Notes under the pieces: model-generated
Database searches by the model: none
The model's input: only the letters and a program-made list of their open reading frames with translations
Told to the model about the DNA's origin: nothing
Assembly: GCA_001913845.2 (NCBI GenBank)
Contig: MKGP02000081.1
Span: 1-47,032 of the forward strand
DNA from: Limnothrix sp. CACIAM 69d
GTDB lineage: Bacteria; Cyanobacteriota; Cyanobacteriia; CACIAM-69d
Direction: 5' to 3'
Length of the DNA: 47,032 nt
In this document: piece by piece, positions 37,001 to 45,613 of the stretch
Position numbering within the stretch: position 1 is the first letter of the stretch
How the letters are laid out: every line of letters starts with the position of its first letter
Program-made: the position numbers and the translations under genes

Positions 37001-39501
37001 CCAATTCTTACAATGACTTTGAAAAGGGACATCAATTTGGCAAGGTGTCCTTAGAGTTGCTCGATCGCTTCAGTGCTCCTGAATATCGGGCCATGACCCT
37101 TTTTCTATTTAGTATTTTTATTCAGCATCGCCATAACTCTTTGCGATCGACTATTCCCATGCTCAAGGAAGGATATCTTTTGGGTATGGAAACTGGCAAT
37201 TTACTCTACGCAGTCTATAGCATCAATAATTATTTCTGTAATCAACTTTTCTCTGGCTGTTGCTTAACTGATATGGAACCCGAGATGGAGCAATATTGCA
37301 TCATCTTGAGTCAAATGAAGCGAGAGAATCCTGTGAGTTATCTCCAGATGCAGCAACAGACGATTCAAAGCTTAATGATCAGCACTGATTATCCTGATCG
37401 GCTGATTGGTCAGAGCTATGATGAGACGGTGATGTTTCCTCAGTATGTACAAAAAAATGAGCTGACGGGTTTAGCAATTGCTTATATCTATAAATTAATT
37501 TTGGCTTACCTTTTTGATCATTACGAACGAGCCATTGACTATATTAATGCAGGCTCTTCTTGCGTATACATCATGACGGGACATATTCATATTCCAGTTT
37601 TTCATTTCTATGCAGGGTTAACCTATTTTCGAGCTGCCACTACTCAGTCCAGCTTAGAGCGATCACGGGCTTTGTCTCTCGGAGAACAACAGCAAACTGC
37701 CTTAGCCGCTTGGGCTAATCAATCACCAATTAACCATCAACATAAGGTGGATTTGTTGGAAGCAGAAAAGTGCCGCGTGCTGGAAAAGTTTTACGAAGCC
37801 GGTATTTGGTACGATCGGGCCATTGATGGAGCCAAGGCACAAGGATTTTTACAGGAAGAAGCTTTAGCGAATGAGCTGGCTGCTAAGTTTTACTTGGATT
37901 GGAACAAGGAAAAATTCGCCGCCAGTTATATGCAGGAAGCTTATTACTGTTATGCCCGCTGGGGGGCAAAGGCAAAGGTAAGCGACCTTGAGCAACATTA
38001 TCGAAAATTGCTCTCACCGATTTTGGAATCGGCTTCTGAGAAGTTAAATCATCTGGAAACATTTGTCTCCATTGCGACAGCAACCTATAGCTCCACTGCC
38101 ACACAAAATTCCAGCAGCCAAAATCTCAATATCATGCTCGATTTGGCGGCTATCATTCGAGCATCTCAAAGTATCGCCAGCACCATCCAACTAGATGAAC
38201 TACTGCAACAATTAACGCAAATTATTTTGCAATATTCCGGTGGTGACCAATGCATTTTGATGGTTCCTGATAGCGATGGTGAATGGTTAGTACGAGCGAT
38301 CGCCTCCACGGAAACGACCAAGCTTTGCACCATCCCCCTTCAGAACGAAAACTTCCTGCCTTTACCCCTCATTCAATGGGTGAAAAATACCAGAGAATCG
38401 GTGGTGATCAATGAAGGTCAAACCCATTTGCCGATCGGGGATGCTTTTCTTGATCGCCCGATGCCCCAAAGTATATTGTGCTTACCGATCCTCAACCAAT
38501 CGCAATTGGTGGGCATTTTATATCTCAGTAACCAAGCTGCGAAAAATGTGTTTACGAGCGATCGGCTCTTGGTTCTAAATTTCCTTTGTGCCCAAGCAGC
38601 CATTTCACTGGAAAATGCTCGGCTCTATCAGCAAGCACGCACCTATGCTCAACAGCTTGAACAATCTCAACTACAAATTGTTCAAAGCGAAAAAATGGCA
38701 TCTTTGGGAAACTTGGTGGCAGGAGTTGCCCATGAAATCAACAACCCGATCGGCTTTTTAAACGGCAGCATTCAAAATTTGCAAGATTCTTTTCAGGATC
38801 TCATTGGGCATTTAGAACTCTATCAGCAACATTATCCCAACCCTGAACCCAGCATCACAGAAAACGCGGAAGAGATTGATTTAGACTTTCTAAGTGAAGA
38901 TCTGCCAGCTTTGTTGAAATCGATGCAATTGGCAACCGATCGCATCAAAGGTATTAGCAATAGTTTGCGTACCTTTTCACGGGCAGATACTGAATATAAA
39001 ATTCAAGCCAATTTGCATGAAGGAATCGACAGCACATTATTGATTCTGAAATATCGACTGAAAGCCAATGAGCATCGCCCTGCCATTGAAGTCATTCAAA
39101 ACTATGGAGACATTCCAGCAATCGATTGCTTTCCAGGGCAGCTTAATCAAGTGTTTATGAATCTTTTGGCCAACGCGATCGACATGTTTGATGAGCTAGC
39201 GCAAGGGCAATCATTTGAAGAATTAGCTGCCCATCCGCAAACCATTACGATTGGCACTCGACAGGTGGATAATCATGTGCAAGTGACCATTCAAGACAAT
39301 GGCAAGGGCATGAACGAGGAGCTACAAGCCAAGATTTTTGATCCCGCCTTTACCACCAAGGCCGTTGGCAAGGGCACCGGATTGGGCTTAGCGATCGCTC
39401 GCCAAATTGTGGTGGACAAACATGGCGGCAGCTTAATAGTGCGATCGGAGGTGGGCCAGGGGTCACAGTTTTTGATGAGTTTGCCCATTCGTGGTTCCTG
39501 A
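34087..39501 (+). CDS. Giant hybrid kinase: Ser/Thr kinase, AAA ATPase, GAF, histidine kinase (HstK type)
   Basis: A 1804-residue protein. Order: Hanks-type kinase (about 20-285; Lys48, HRDIKPAN at 138-145, DFS at 159-161 in place of DFG); AAA/STAND ATPase (about 305-600; Walker A GFSGIGKT at 340-347, Walker B VIFLDDLQWAD near 465); a long helical TPR-like region (about 770-1330); GAF (about 1355-1525); and a histidine kinase with phospho-acceptor His1549 in VAGVAHEINNP, N-box NLLANAID (1692-1699) and G-box GKGTGLGLAIARQ. The same architecture defines the cyanobacterial HstK family, which joins eukaryote-type and two-component phosphorylation. No response regulator is adjacent. No transmembrane helix or Shine-Dalgarno is evident. 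Its base composition is AT-richer than neighbouring genes, hinting at a different history. Confidence 0.92.
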   Translation: MTSPLQPTSPTLWPSLDGYEITEQLYSGSRTAVYRAIQTDTGRSVVIKILCHEYPSFNELTQFRNQYSIAKSLNITGIVYPYSLEAYGNSYALVMEDFSAISLENYRKQYSISLADFLSIALQVSEILHDLHQSRVIHRDIKPANILIQPSTKAIKIIDFSIASVLPKETQEIQNPNILEGTIAYLAPEQTGRMNRGIDYRTDFYALGVTFYQLLSGRLPFEATDPLKLIHCHIAKTPTALDQVNPAIPHMVAAIVSKLMAKNAEHRYQTAKGLKHDLEECWTQWEATQQIQPFELGTRDLSDRFLISDKLYGRDREVARLLTAFERVAQGSAELMLVAGFSGIGKTAVIHEIHKPITRQKGYFIKGKFDQFNRNIPLSAFVQAFRDLMSYLLSEPDSQLNQWRTKILQALGESGQVLIEVIPELETIIGTQPAVPELSGTAAQNRFNFLFQKFIQVFTRPDHPLVIFLDDLQWADLASLQLLKVLMGDSAHLLMLGAYRDNEVSPIHPLMVTLEELVKEKAIINTITLNPLSLEHTNDLVADTLRCPPDRALPLTESISRKTQGNPFFTTQFLKSLHEEGWITFNREACYWECDISSIYTLTTTDDVVEFMAAQLQKLPESTRSVLKLAACLGNQFDLTTLSIIAQQSAAETANALWKSLQEGLVLPNSQVYKFFQPEVLTPADREVQEPQVNPTYRFLHDRVQQAAYSLIDPTQKPMTHLMIGQLLQTQLSGSELENRRFDIINHLNLGQDLLTTDAERVSLAQSNLEAAQKAKMATAYAAASNFVNTGLSLLSNERWQKQYHLSLELHILAAEVAYLMGDIAEMDNHCQQVVAAAQNPLDKVEIYKIQINALATRNQMSEAIEIGANALSELGVALPTQADSTMSHQVLEALAQQLEDYVIEDLGHLAPMTNPRIMAAMKLMAALFAPIYMVKIELFPLVCARMVSLSLEFGNSSVSMIGYSGYGLILTNSYNDFEKGHQFGKVSLELLDRFSAPEYRAMTLFLFSIFIQHRHNSLRSTIPMLKEGYLLGMETGNLLYAVYSINNYFCNQLFSGCCLTDMEPEMEQYCIILSQMKRENPVSYLQMQQQTIQSLMISTDYPDRLIGQSYDETVMFPQYVQKNELTGLAIAYIYKLILAYLFDHYERAIDYINAGSSCVYIMTGHIHIPVFHFYAGLTYFRAATTQSSLERSRALSLGEQQQTALAAWANQSPINHQHKVDLLEAEKCRVLEKFYEAGIWYDRAIDGAKAQGFLQEEALANELAAKFYLDWNKEKFAASYMQEAYYCYARWGAKAKVSDLEQHYRKLLSPILESASEKLNHLETFVSIATATYSSTATQNSSSQNLNIMLDLAAIIRASQSIASTIQLDELLQQLTQIILQYSGGDQCILMVPDSDGEWLVRAIASTETTKLCTIPLQNENFLPLPLIQWVKNTRESVVINEGQTHLPIGDAFLDRPMPQSILCLPILNQSQLVGILYLSNQAAKNVFTSDRLLVLNFLCAQAAISLENARLYQQARTYAQQLEQSQLQIVQSEKMASLGNLVAGVAHEINNPIGFLNGSIQNLQDSFQDLIGHLELYQQHYPNPEPSITENAEEIDLDFLSEDLPALLKSMQLATDRIKGISNSLRTFSRADTEYKIQANLHEGIDSTLLILKYRLKANEHRPAIEVIQNYGDIPAIDCFPGQLNQVFMNLLANAIDMFDELAQGQSFEELAAHPQTITIGTRQVDNHVQVTIQDNGKGMNEELQAKIFDPAFTTKAVGKGTGLGLAIARQIVVDKHGGSLIVRSEVGQGSQFLMSLPIRGS

Positions 39502-39635
39502 CCTGCTTGCAGAACGGCTGGGGATTTCGATCACAGACCATCTGAAATTCATCGCCTAGACCCCCTAGCCTGGAGCTAATTGCCGGGAACCCATAGCCTG
39601 GAATTAGATGTTACTCAGCGGGCAGAGGTCGGAAC

Positions 39636-41022
39636 ATGAGTGATTGCAGTTTTGCCGATGGGTTGCGCGATCGCCGTCGCCGGTTAAGCGATCGGGTGTC
39701 GTTTCCAGTGGCCCTCTGGTCTGGGCAAGGGGCGGCGCGGAATTTTCCCGCCAATCGCTATCCCTTTCGGGCCAGTAGCCATTTTTTTATATTTTGCGGG
39801 CCTGTCCCTTGAGCGGGCCGTGCTGCTGATCCTGGACGGGCGATCGATTCTGTTTTGGGATCAACCGACGGTTGATGATGCGCTGTGGCATGGGCCAGAA
39901 CCCTCGCGGGCGGAATTGGCGGCCCAAATGGGGGTGGAGGATGCCTATCCCTTGGCGGAGCTGGCGAGCTATTTGGGCGATCGAGTGGCGGAGGTGGCCA
40001 CCATTGCGGTGCAGTCGCCTGCGGCTCGGGCCCATCAGGAAGCCCTGCTGGGGCGATCGCTCCCCCAACCGGCCCAGGCAAACGGTTCCGATGGGGCGCT
40101 GGTGGATGCGATCGTGGCGGTGCGATCGACCCAAGATCCCATGGCCCTAGGGGAGTTGCGGCGATCGGCGGCGATCGCGGTGGCGGCCCACCGGGCCGGC
40201 CTCGCGGCCACTCGTCAAGCCCCCACGGAAGCGGCCGTGCGGGCGGCGATCGAAGCCACCTTGATCGCCCAAGAGGCTTGCCCTGCCTACAACAGCATTG
40301 TCACCACCCGGGGCGAAGTGCTCCACAATGAGCGCTACCACCACCCCCTCACGCCGGGGGATTTGCTGCTGGTGGATGCGGGGGCTGAGGTGTCCAGCGG
40401 TTGGGCCTCCGACATTACCCGCACTTGGCCCGTATCGGGGCAGTTTTCCGCCCCACAGCGGGCGATTTATGAGGTGGTGTTGGCGGCCCATGATGCGGCG
40501 GTGGCGGCAGTGCGGCCGGGGGTGGAATACCGCGACATCCACCACAAGGCGGCTTGGGTGTTGGTGGAAGGCCTGGTGGACTTGGGCATTTTGCGGGGGC
40601 AACCGGCGCAGTTGGTCGATCGGGATGCCCATACGCTGTTTTTTCCCCATGGTGTGGGTCACCTGTTGGGGCTGGATGTGCATGACATGGAGGATCTGGG
40701 CGATCGGGCGGGTTATGGGCCTGGCCGTCAGCGCAGTGAGCGGTTTGGCTGGTGTTTCCTGCGGCTCGATCGCCCCTTGGAGGTGGGCATGGTGGTGACG
40801 ATCGAACCCGGTTTTTACCAAGTGCCGGGCCTGCTGCAAGACCCGGCGCGGCGCGATCGCTATGGCGACTGTATTGATTGGGAACGGTTAGCCCAATTTG
40901 CCGATGTGCGCGGTATTCGGATTGAGGATGACGTGCTGGTCACGGCGACGGAGCCGGAGGTGCTCACGGCCGATTTACCCACGGATCCTGACCAAATTTG
41001 CGCGCTGATTACCGGTACTTAG
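39636..41022 (+). CDS. pepP: Aminopeptidase P family protein (M24), interrupted by a one-base frameshift
   Basis: The gene is readable only if one T is dropped from the T7 run at 39782-39788. The first frame (ATG 39636, MSDCSFADGLRDRRRR...NFPANRYPFRASSHF) stops at 39812. The second frame resumes with the family sequence YFAGLSLERAVLLILDG and runs to 41022, together about 461 residues. The N-terminal AMP_N-like domain precedes an M24 'pita-bread' domain with all five metal ligands in place (repaired numbering Asp247, Asp259, His342, Glu390, Glu430, in VDAG, SDIT, GVGHLLG, IEPG and RIED). It removes N-terminal residues before proline. It may be a true frameshift, a homopolymer sequencing error, or a slippage site. 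A GTG at 39820 could give a shortened protein. Confidence 0.82.
39781..39790 (+). other. Frameshift site: T7 homopolymer in the aminopeptidase gene
   Basis: The bases read a, seven t, a, t. With six t the codons become CAT TTT TTA TAT TTT GCG GGC (HFLYFAG), matching the family. With seven they lead to TGA at 39810-39812. Confidence 0.85.
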
Positions 41023-41048
41023 CGGGTTCAAAAGTTAGCCTCAAGTTT

Positions 41049-41084
41049 GGCTCCTGGGCTGAAGCACCCGTCAGCCCAGGAGCC
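41049..41084. terminator. Strong hairpin between convergent genes
   Basis: A perfect 14-bp GC-rich stem, GGCTCCTGGGCTGA (41049-41062) and TCAGCCCAGGAGCC (41071-41084), with an 8-nt loop. It lies between the stops of the aminopeptidase P and histidine kinase genes. No T-tract follows on either strand, so it is a hairpin-type bidirectional terminator candidate. Confidence 0.65.
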
Positions 41085-41089
41085 AGCCC

Positions 41090-43237
41090 CTAGGTAGACA
41101 GCAACAGAGACGGCATCGATCGCCCGCCACCGTTGGGCAGCAGGGGCGGTATGGGTCGATCGCCCAAATTGCCCCGAAGCAGGAATCGATCGGGCAAATC
41201 CACCGCCGATTCCGCCTCCTCCAGCGCAGGCGGCGCAGGGGGCAGTTCCACCACAAAGGTCGTGCCCTGATTGGGTTCCGACTCAAACCAAAGCCGGCCC
41301 CCATGCTGCTCCACAATGGTTTGATAGGCGATCGACAGGCCCAACCCCGTCCCCTGCCCGATCGGCTTCGTACTAAAGAAAGGATCCAAAATGCGATCGT
41401 GCACCGCCTCCGGAATGCCGAGGGCATTGTCTCGAATCCGAATCACCGCCCGCCCGCTGGCCGGATCCAGGGCCGTAGCCAGCCAAATGGTGGGACGTTC
41501 TTCCTTGGCTAACCATGGGGGCGACTCGATCGCCACCGTCAACGCATCGATCGCATTTTCAATCAACGCCGCCAAGGCCTGATTCAGCGGGCCCGGATAA
41601 CAAGTGATGGCCGGCAATGCTCCCCACTCATGAATGAGCTGAATCGAATGGAGTTGCTCACCGCTGCGCAAGGCATTTAGCCGCCCTTGAAACAACACCA
41701 ACGCGCTATCTAAACTCTCGTTGAGGTTAATGCTCTTCACAATCGCCTCATCCAACCGCGAGAAGGCCCGCAGCGATCGAACAATTTTTTGGATTCGCTC
41801 CACGCCCGATCGCATCGATTGCAGCATTCGTGGCCAATCTTCTGCAATATAAGCAGGATCCACCTCCTCCACCAACGCTTCCAGCTCGGCCGAAGGAGCC
41901 ATCCCCGATCGCGCCCACTCCGCTTGGTAGACATTCACCAAGTCCAACAAATCCTGGATATAGTGGCCCGCGTGGGCCAAATTGCCCGCAATGAAGGCCA
42001 CCGGATTGTTCACCTCGTGGGCCACCCCCGCCACCAACTGCTCCAGCCCCGCCAGCCGTTCCGCCTGCACCAACTGGGCCTGCTGCCACTTCAGGGCCTG
42101 CAACGCCGCCTCTAACTGAGCCGCCTTGTCCGCAAGCTTGGCCTCCGCTGCCTGTCGCCGCCGAATTTCCGCTTGGGCCTGTTCATACAGTTCCGCCTGC
42201 AACACGGCCACGGCCAACTGATGGGACAACCGCTCCAACAAATGAATTTCGTTCGGATGCCACTGGCGCGGATTTTGGCAATGGTGAGCGATTAACAGAC
42301 CCCAGAGCCGGCCATGGTCAGAGATGGGCAACACCAAATTAGCCCGCACTTGGAACCGACGTAGCAAATTGCGATGGCACTCGCTGAGGGGGGCCGTTTC
42401 AATGTCGCTGATCGCGCTAATACGTCCCTGTTGGTAATCCTGGGCGCGGCTGACCTGAAAACAGGTGTCCTCGATCGTCACATCCAACGACGCATCCCAA
42501 TCCTCGCCCACGGATTCGGCCACCACCATGCCGCTCCAGTCGGGGTTAAAGCGATAGACCACCACTCGATCGGTCTGCAGCAGTTGGCGCACCTCATTCA
42601 CCGCCGTGCTCAACACCGCCGTCAAGTCCAGGTCTTGGCGAATGCGCTGGGTCACGCCGCTCAGGAGTTGTTCCTCTTGCAATTGCCGGTTTTGGCGCTT
42701 GCGGGCTTCCACCGCTTCGGTCACATCCGTTTGTACACCGATGTAGTGGGTCAAATGGCCCGCCGCATCATGCACGGGGCCGATCGAGAGGCGATTCCAA
42801 AAGGGCCGGCCATCCTTGCGGTAATTGAGCAACACCACCTCGCAGGCCTCGCCCCGGCGAATGGCCTGGCTGAGTTGCTCCACCGCCACCGGATCCGTGT
42901 CCGGCCCCTGCATAAACCGGCAGTTACGCCCCAACACCTCTTCCCGGCGGTAGCCTGTCATGGTCTCGAAGGCTTCGTTGCAATAGATCAGGGGGCGATC
43001 GGGCCGGCTCATATCGGCGATCGCAATGCCACAACTGGCCGAAGCCATCGCCCGTTCATACAACTCCAGGGTCACCGGCAATAACCCTGGACTCGCTTGA
43101 TTTTCCATAAGCCTCCAAGCTTCAGGATCTGACGCGTCCTCTGATTGGTTTGTGGTTTGCCATCCGGCCAAACATTCAGAAACATTCAACAGCGCTGTTG
43201 AATCTTCAGACACCCTCTCGGATGACTGGGCATTCAT
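41090..43237 (-). CDS. LOV + cyanobacteriochrome-type GAF histidine kinase (predicted photoreceptor)
   Basis: A 715-residue protein from the ATG at 43237; a TTG at 43267 is less likely. Residues about 55-175 are a LOV-type PAS domain: GRNCRFMQG holds the flavin-adduct cysteine (Cys106), followed by NYRKDGRPFWNRL and GVQTDVT with the expected Asn, Asn and Gln. Residues about 195-355 are a GAF domain with DTCF (257-260), the DXCF motif, and Cys287-His288 in LSECHRNLL, the bilin-attachment pair of cyanobacteriochromes, followed by QVRANLVLPI and LWGLLIAHHC. A coiled coil leads to a histidine kinase with His407 (VAGVAHEVNNP), an N-box (ALIENAIDAL) and a G-box (GQGTGLGLSIAYQ). Motifs predict flavin and bilin binding, that is, dual light input; neither is proven. 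It is an orphan kinase with no response regulator nearby. Confidence 0.88.
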   Translation of the reverse strand: MNAQSSERVSEDSTALLNVSECLAGWQTTNQSEDASDPEAWRLMENQASPGLLPVTLELYERAMASASCGIAIADMSRPDRPLIYCNEAFETMTGYRREEVLGRNCRFMQGPDTDPVAVEQLSQAIRRGEACEVVLLNYRKDGRPFWNRLSIGPVHDAAGHLTHYIGVQTDVTEAVEARKRQNRQLQEEQLLSGVTQRIRQDLDLTAVLSTAVNEVRQLLQTDRVVVYRFNPDWSGMVVAESVGEDWDASLDVTIEDTCFQVSRAQDYQQGRISAISDIETAPLSECHRNLLRRFQVRANLVLPISDHGRLWGLLIAHHCQNPRQWHPNEIHLLERLSHQLAVAVLQAELYEQAQAEIRRRQAAEAKLADKAAQLEAALQALKWQQAQLVQAERLAGLEQLVAGVAHEVNNPVAFIAGNLAHAGHYIQDLLDLVNVYQAEWARSGMAPSAELEALVEEVDPAYIAEDWPRMLQSMRSGVERIQKIVRSLRAFSRLDEAIVKSINLNESLDSALVLFQGRLNALRSGEQLHSIQLIHEWGALPAITCYPGPLNQALAALIENAIDALTVAIESPPWLAKEERPTIWLATALDPASGRAVIRIRDNALGIPEAVHDRILDPFFSTKPIGQGTGLGLSIAYQTIVEQHGGRLWFESEPNQGTTFVVELPPAPPALEEAESAVDLPDRFLLRGNLGDRPIPPLLPNGGGRSMPSLLLST

Positions 43238-43639
43238 GGTGTTTTCCGCCGCACCCTGCAACGACAAACAGCGTTCAAGGTCGATCCCTGGTGGATCCCG
43301 AATCCTTCATTGTTCCGGGTCAGTCCAGGGTGATCAAGAGCTTGGTTAAAAAATTTCGCGATGCAAATGCTGTTGATTAGGATTGGTTTTCGCAGAATTT
43401 TATTTCCCTCATCTCATTCTAGAAGTGATTGCAGGAATTGATTGGGTCGGCGGCGGCTGCCGGCCATGGCGCGATGGGAGCAGTGGGAGTGTTGCAGGAG
43501 AATTGTGGGGGCGTTGCGGGAACGTTGTGGGAGCATTGCGGGAACGTTGATCGATCGCACAAGACAGACCAAGGCAGACGGATTATTGTTGGCTGTTATT
43601 GTGGTTTTCGATTGATGTTGTGGTGTCTGGTGGCGATTC
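43238..43639. other. Divergent spacer with degenerate repeats
   Basis: 402 bp between the photoreceptor kinase and the peptide-binding lipoprotein genes. The part at 43470-43549 is G-rich and repetitive. No gene was recognised. Confidence 0.5.
43513..43549. repeat. 22-bp direct repeat, two units
   Basis: gttgcgggaacgttg (43513-43527) recurs as attgcgggaacgttg (43535-43549), 22 bp apart, within a looser gggag/gttg array starting near 43475. Confidence 0.6.
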
Positions 43640-45427
43640 ATGCCTAACCTGTTTTGGCCTCGGAAATGGACAAGGGCGATCGCTCCGGCTCGATCGCCCC
43701 AGTTGCGTCAGTCGTTAGGGGCGATCGGGCTGGTGGCCAGTTTGCTGGTGGGGGGCTGTGGCGGCGGCACATCCACCAACTCCACCAACCGTCCCAGCGC
43801 CAGCGGCCCGGCGGATAAAACCCTGAAGTTGCTCTATTGGCAAGCCCCCACCATTTTGAATCCCCACCTGGCCACAGGAAATAAGGATTTTGACGGGGCG
43901 CGGGTGGTCTATGAACCCCTGGCCAGCTACGACAAAGCGGGCAAATTGGTTTTGTTTTTGGCGGCAGAAGAACCCACCCTGGCCAACGGTGGCGTGGCCA
44001 AGGATGGGCGATCGGTCACTTGGAAACTGAAATCCGGCGTGACGTGGGCCGACGGCAAACCCTTCACCGCTGAAGATGTGGTTTTTACCTATGAGTTTTT
44101 GAGCGATCCCAAAACCGGCGCGGCCACCCTCACGGACTACGCCATGGTGAAATCGGTGCGGGCGATCGACCCGCAAACGGTGCGAATTGAATTCACAGCA
44201 CCCACGGCCAGTTGGTCTCAGCCTTTCACTGGCTACAACGGCATGATTTTGCCGAAACACGTTTTTAAGGACTATGTGGGAGCCAGGGCCAAGGAAGCAC
44301 CGGCCAACCTGAAGCCGATCGGGACGGGTCCCTATCAGGTGGAGTCCTTTAAGCCGGGTGATTCGATCGTCTACAAACCCAACCCCAACTACCGCGATCG
44401 GGCCAGCCTCGCCTTCGAGCAGGTGGAGATTAAAGGCGGCGGTGATGCCACCTCGGCCGCCCGGGCAGTGCTGCAAACGGGCGATGCGGACTACGCCTAC
44501 AATCCGCAGGTGGAAGCACCGGTTTTGAAACAACTGGAAAGCGGCGGCAAGGGCAAACTACTGGCCGTGACCGGGGCCCAATCGGAGCGGATTCACTTTA
44601 ACTTCACTGACCCCAACCGGGCCACCGCCGACGGGGAGCGATCGAGCGTGCAGTTTCCCCACCCCTTCTTCACGGATAAAACTGTGCGCCAGGCCTTTGC
44701 CCTCGCGGTCGATCGCGCCACCATCGCCCAGCAGCTCTATGGCCCCACCGGCAATCCCACGGCCAATCTGATCATCGCTCCCCAGCAGTTTGCCTCACCC
44801 AACAACCCAGTGGAATTCAACCTGCAAAAGGCAGCCCAACTGTTGGATCAAGCGGGCTGGAAAGACACCAACGGCAACCAAATTCGGGACAAAAACGGTG
44901 TGGAAATGCGGGTGCTGTTTGTCACTTCGGTGAATCCCCTGCGCCAGAAAACCCAGGAGATTGTGAAGCAAGCTTGGGAGTCGATCGGGATTGGCGTGGA
45001 ACTGAAGTCCGTGGATGCCGGAGCCTTCTTCTCTGGCGACCCAGCCAACGCCGACACGGTAAACCGCTTCCAAGCCGATTTGCAGCTCTACACCACCGGC
45101 AACACCTCCCCGGATCCCAGCGCACATCTGAAATGGTGGACTTGCGCCGAAATTGCCAGCAAAGCCAACGACTGGAACCGCAATAACTACACCCGCTATT
45201 GCAACTCAGCCTATGACCAAGCTTGGGCCAAAGCCGACCAGGAATTGGATCCCATCAAACGACAGGCGGCCATGATTGCCCTCAATGACCAACTGATTCA
45301 GGATGTGGCCCTGATTCCCCTCATTGCCCGGGCCAAAGTGGGAGCCGTCAGCGATCGATTGCAGGGCGTGGATCTCACCCCTTGGGACAGCGACACCTGG
45401 AACATTGCCACCTGGAAGCGTCCTTAA
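43640..45427 (+). CDS. Lipoprotein peptide-binding protein of an ABC transporter (SBP family 5)
   Basis: A 595-residue precursor. The signal peptide ends in the lipobox LVGGC with lipid-anchor Cys40, then a Gly/Ser/Thr/Asn-rich tether. The mature part fits the DppA/OppA-like family 5: LYWQAPTILNPHLATG, WKLKSGVTWADGKPFTAEDVVFTYEFL (the family signature), GTGPYQVESFKPGDSIVYKPNPNY and KTVRQAFALAVDRATIAQQLYG. It should capture peptides or similar solutes in the periplasm for an ABC importer whose permease and ATPase genes are not in the window. Cyanobacteria often scatter these genes. The start ATG at 43640 has no strong Shine-Dalgarno. The frame is intact and the length normal. Confidence 0.92.
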   Translation: MPNLFWPRKWTRAIAPARSPQLRQSLGAIGLVASLLVGGCGGGTSTNSTNRPSASGPADKTLKLLYWQAPTILNPHLATGNKDFDGARVVYEPLASYDKAGKLVLFLAAEEPTLANGGVAKDGRSVTWKLKSGVTWADGKPFTAEDVVFTYEFLSDPKTGAATLTDYAMVKSVRAIDPQTVRIEFTAPTASWSQPFTGYNGMILPKHVFKDYVGARAKEAPANLKPIGTGPYQVESFKPGDSIVYKPNPNYRDRASLAFEQVEIKGGGDATSAARAVLQTGDADYAYNPQVEAPVLKQLESGGKGKLLAVTGAQSERIHFNFTDPNRATADGERSSVQFPHPFFTDKTVRQAFALAVDRATIAQQLYGPTGNPTANLIIAPQQFASPNNPVEFNLQKAAQLLDQAGWKDTNGNQIRDKNGVEMRVLFVTSVNPLRQKTQEIVKQAWESIGIGVELKSVDAGAFFSGDPANADTVNRFQADLQLYTTGNTSPDPSAHLKWWTCAEIASKANDWNRNNYTRYCNSAYDQAWAKADQELDPIKRQAAMIALNDQLIQDVALIPLIARAKVGAVSDRLQGVDLTPWDSDTWNIATWKRP

Positions 45428-45473
45428 CCCTCCATCCATCAATCGGGTTCAGAAACCGTCGGGTTGCTCGCCC

Positions 45474-45504
45474 TTGCGTTAACGGGGGCCCTTCATGGTA
45501 TGGT
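45474..45504 (+). promoter_or_regulatory. Possible ffs promoter
   Basis: TATGGT (45499-45504) lies 6 nt before the predicted 5' end of the SRP RNA. TTGCGT (45474-45479), 19 nt further upstream, is a weak -35 candidate. Confidence 0.35.
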
Positions 45505-45510
45505 TATTGC

Positions 45511-45604
45511 GACCTGGACCCGCGCAATCCCAACGCCCGAACCGTGTCAGAGCCGGAAGGCAGCAGCACTAAGGGATGCTTGAGATAGGCGCGGTCTCCG
45601 GGTC
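45511..45604 (+). ncRNA. ffs: Signal recognition particle RNA (4.5S)
   Basis: About 94 nt from gacctggacc to ccgggtc. The apical helix carries the SRP signature: GUCAG, AGCC, the GGAA tetraloop, GGCA and GCAGCAC, which is the Ffh-binding domain IV. The ends pair (gacctgga-cccgcgc with gcgcggtctccgggtc), closing a hairpin of bacterial size. The RNA joins Ffh for co-translational targeting to membranes. A T-run follows directly (tctcttttttt, to 45613) and should end transcription. Exact ends are inferred from the pairing. Confidence 0.93.
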
Positions 45605-45613
45605 TCTTTTTTT
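45590..45613 (+). terminator. Terminator of ffs
   Basis: The closing GC-rich strand of the SRP RNA helix is followed by a run of seven T. Confidence 0.6.
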
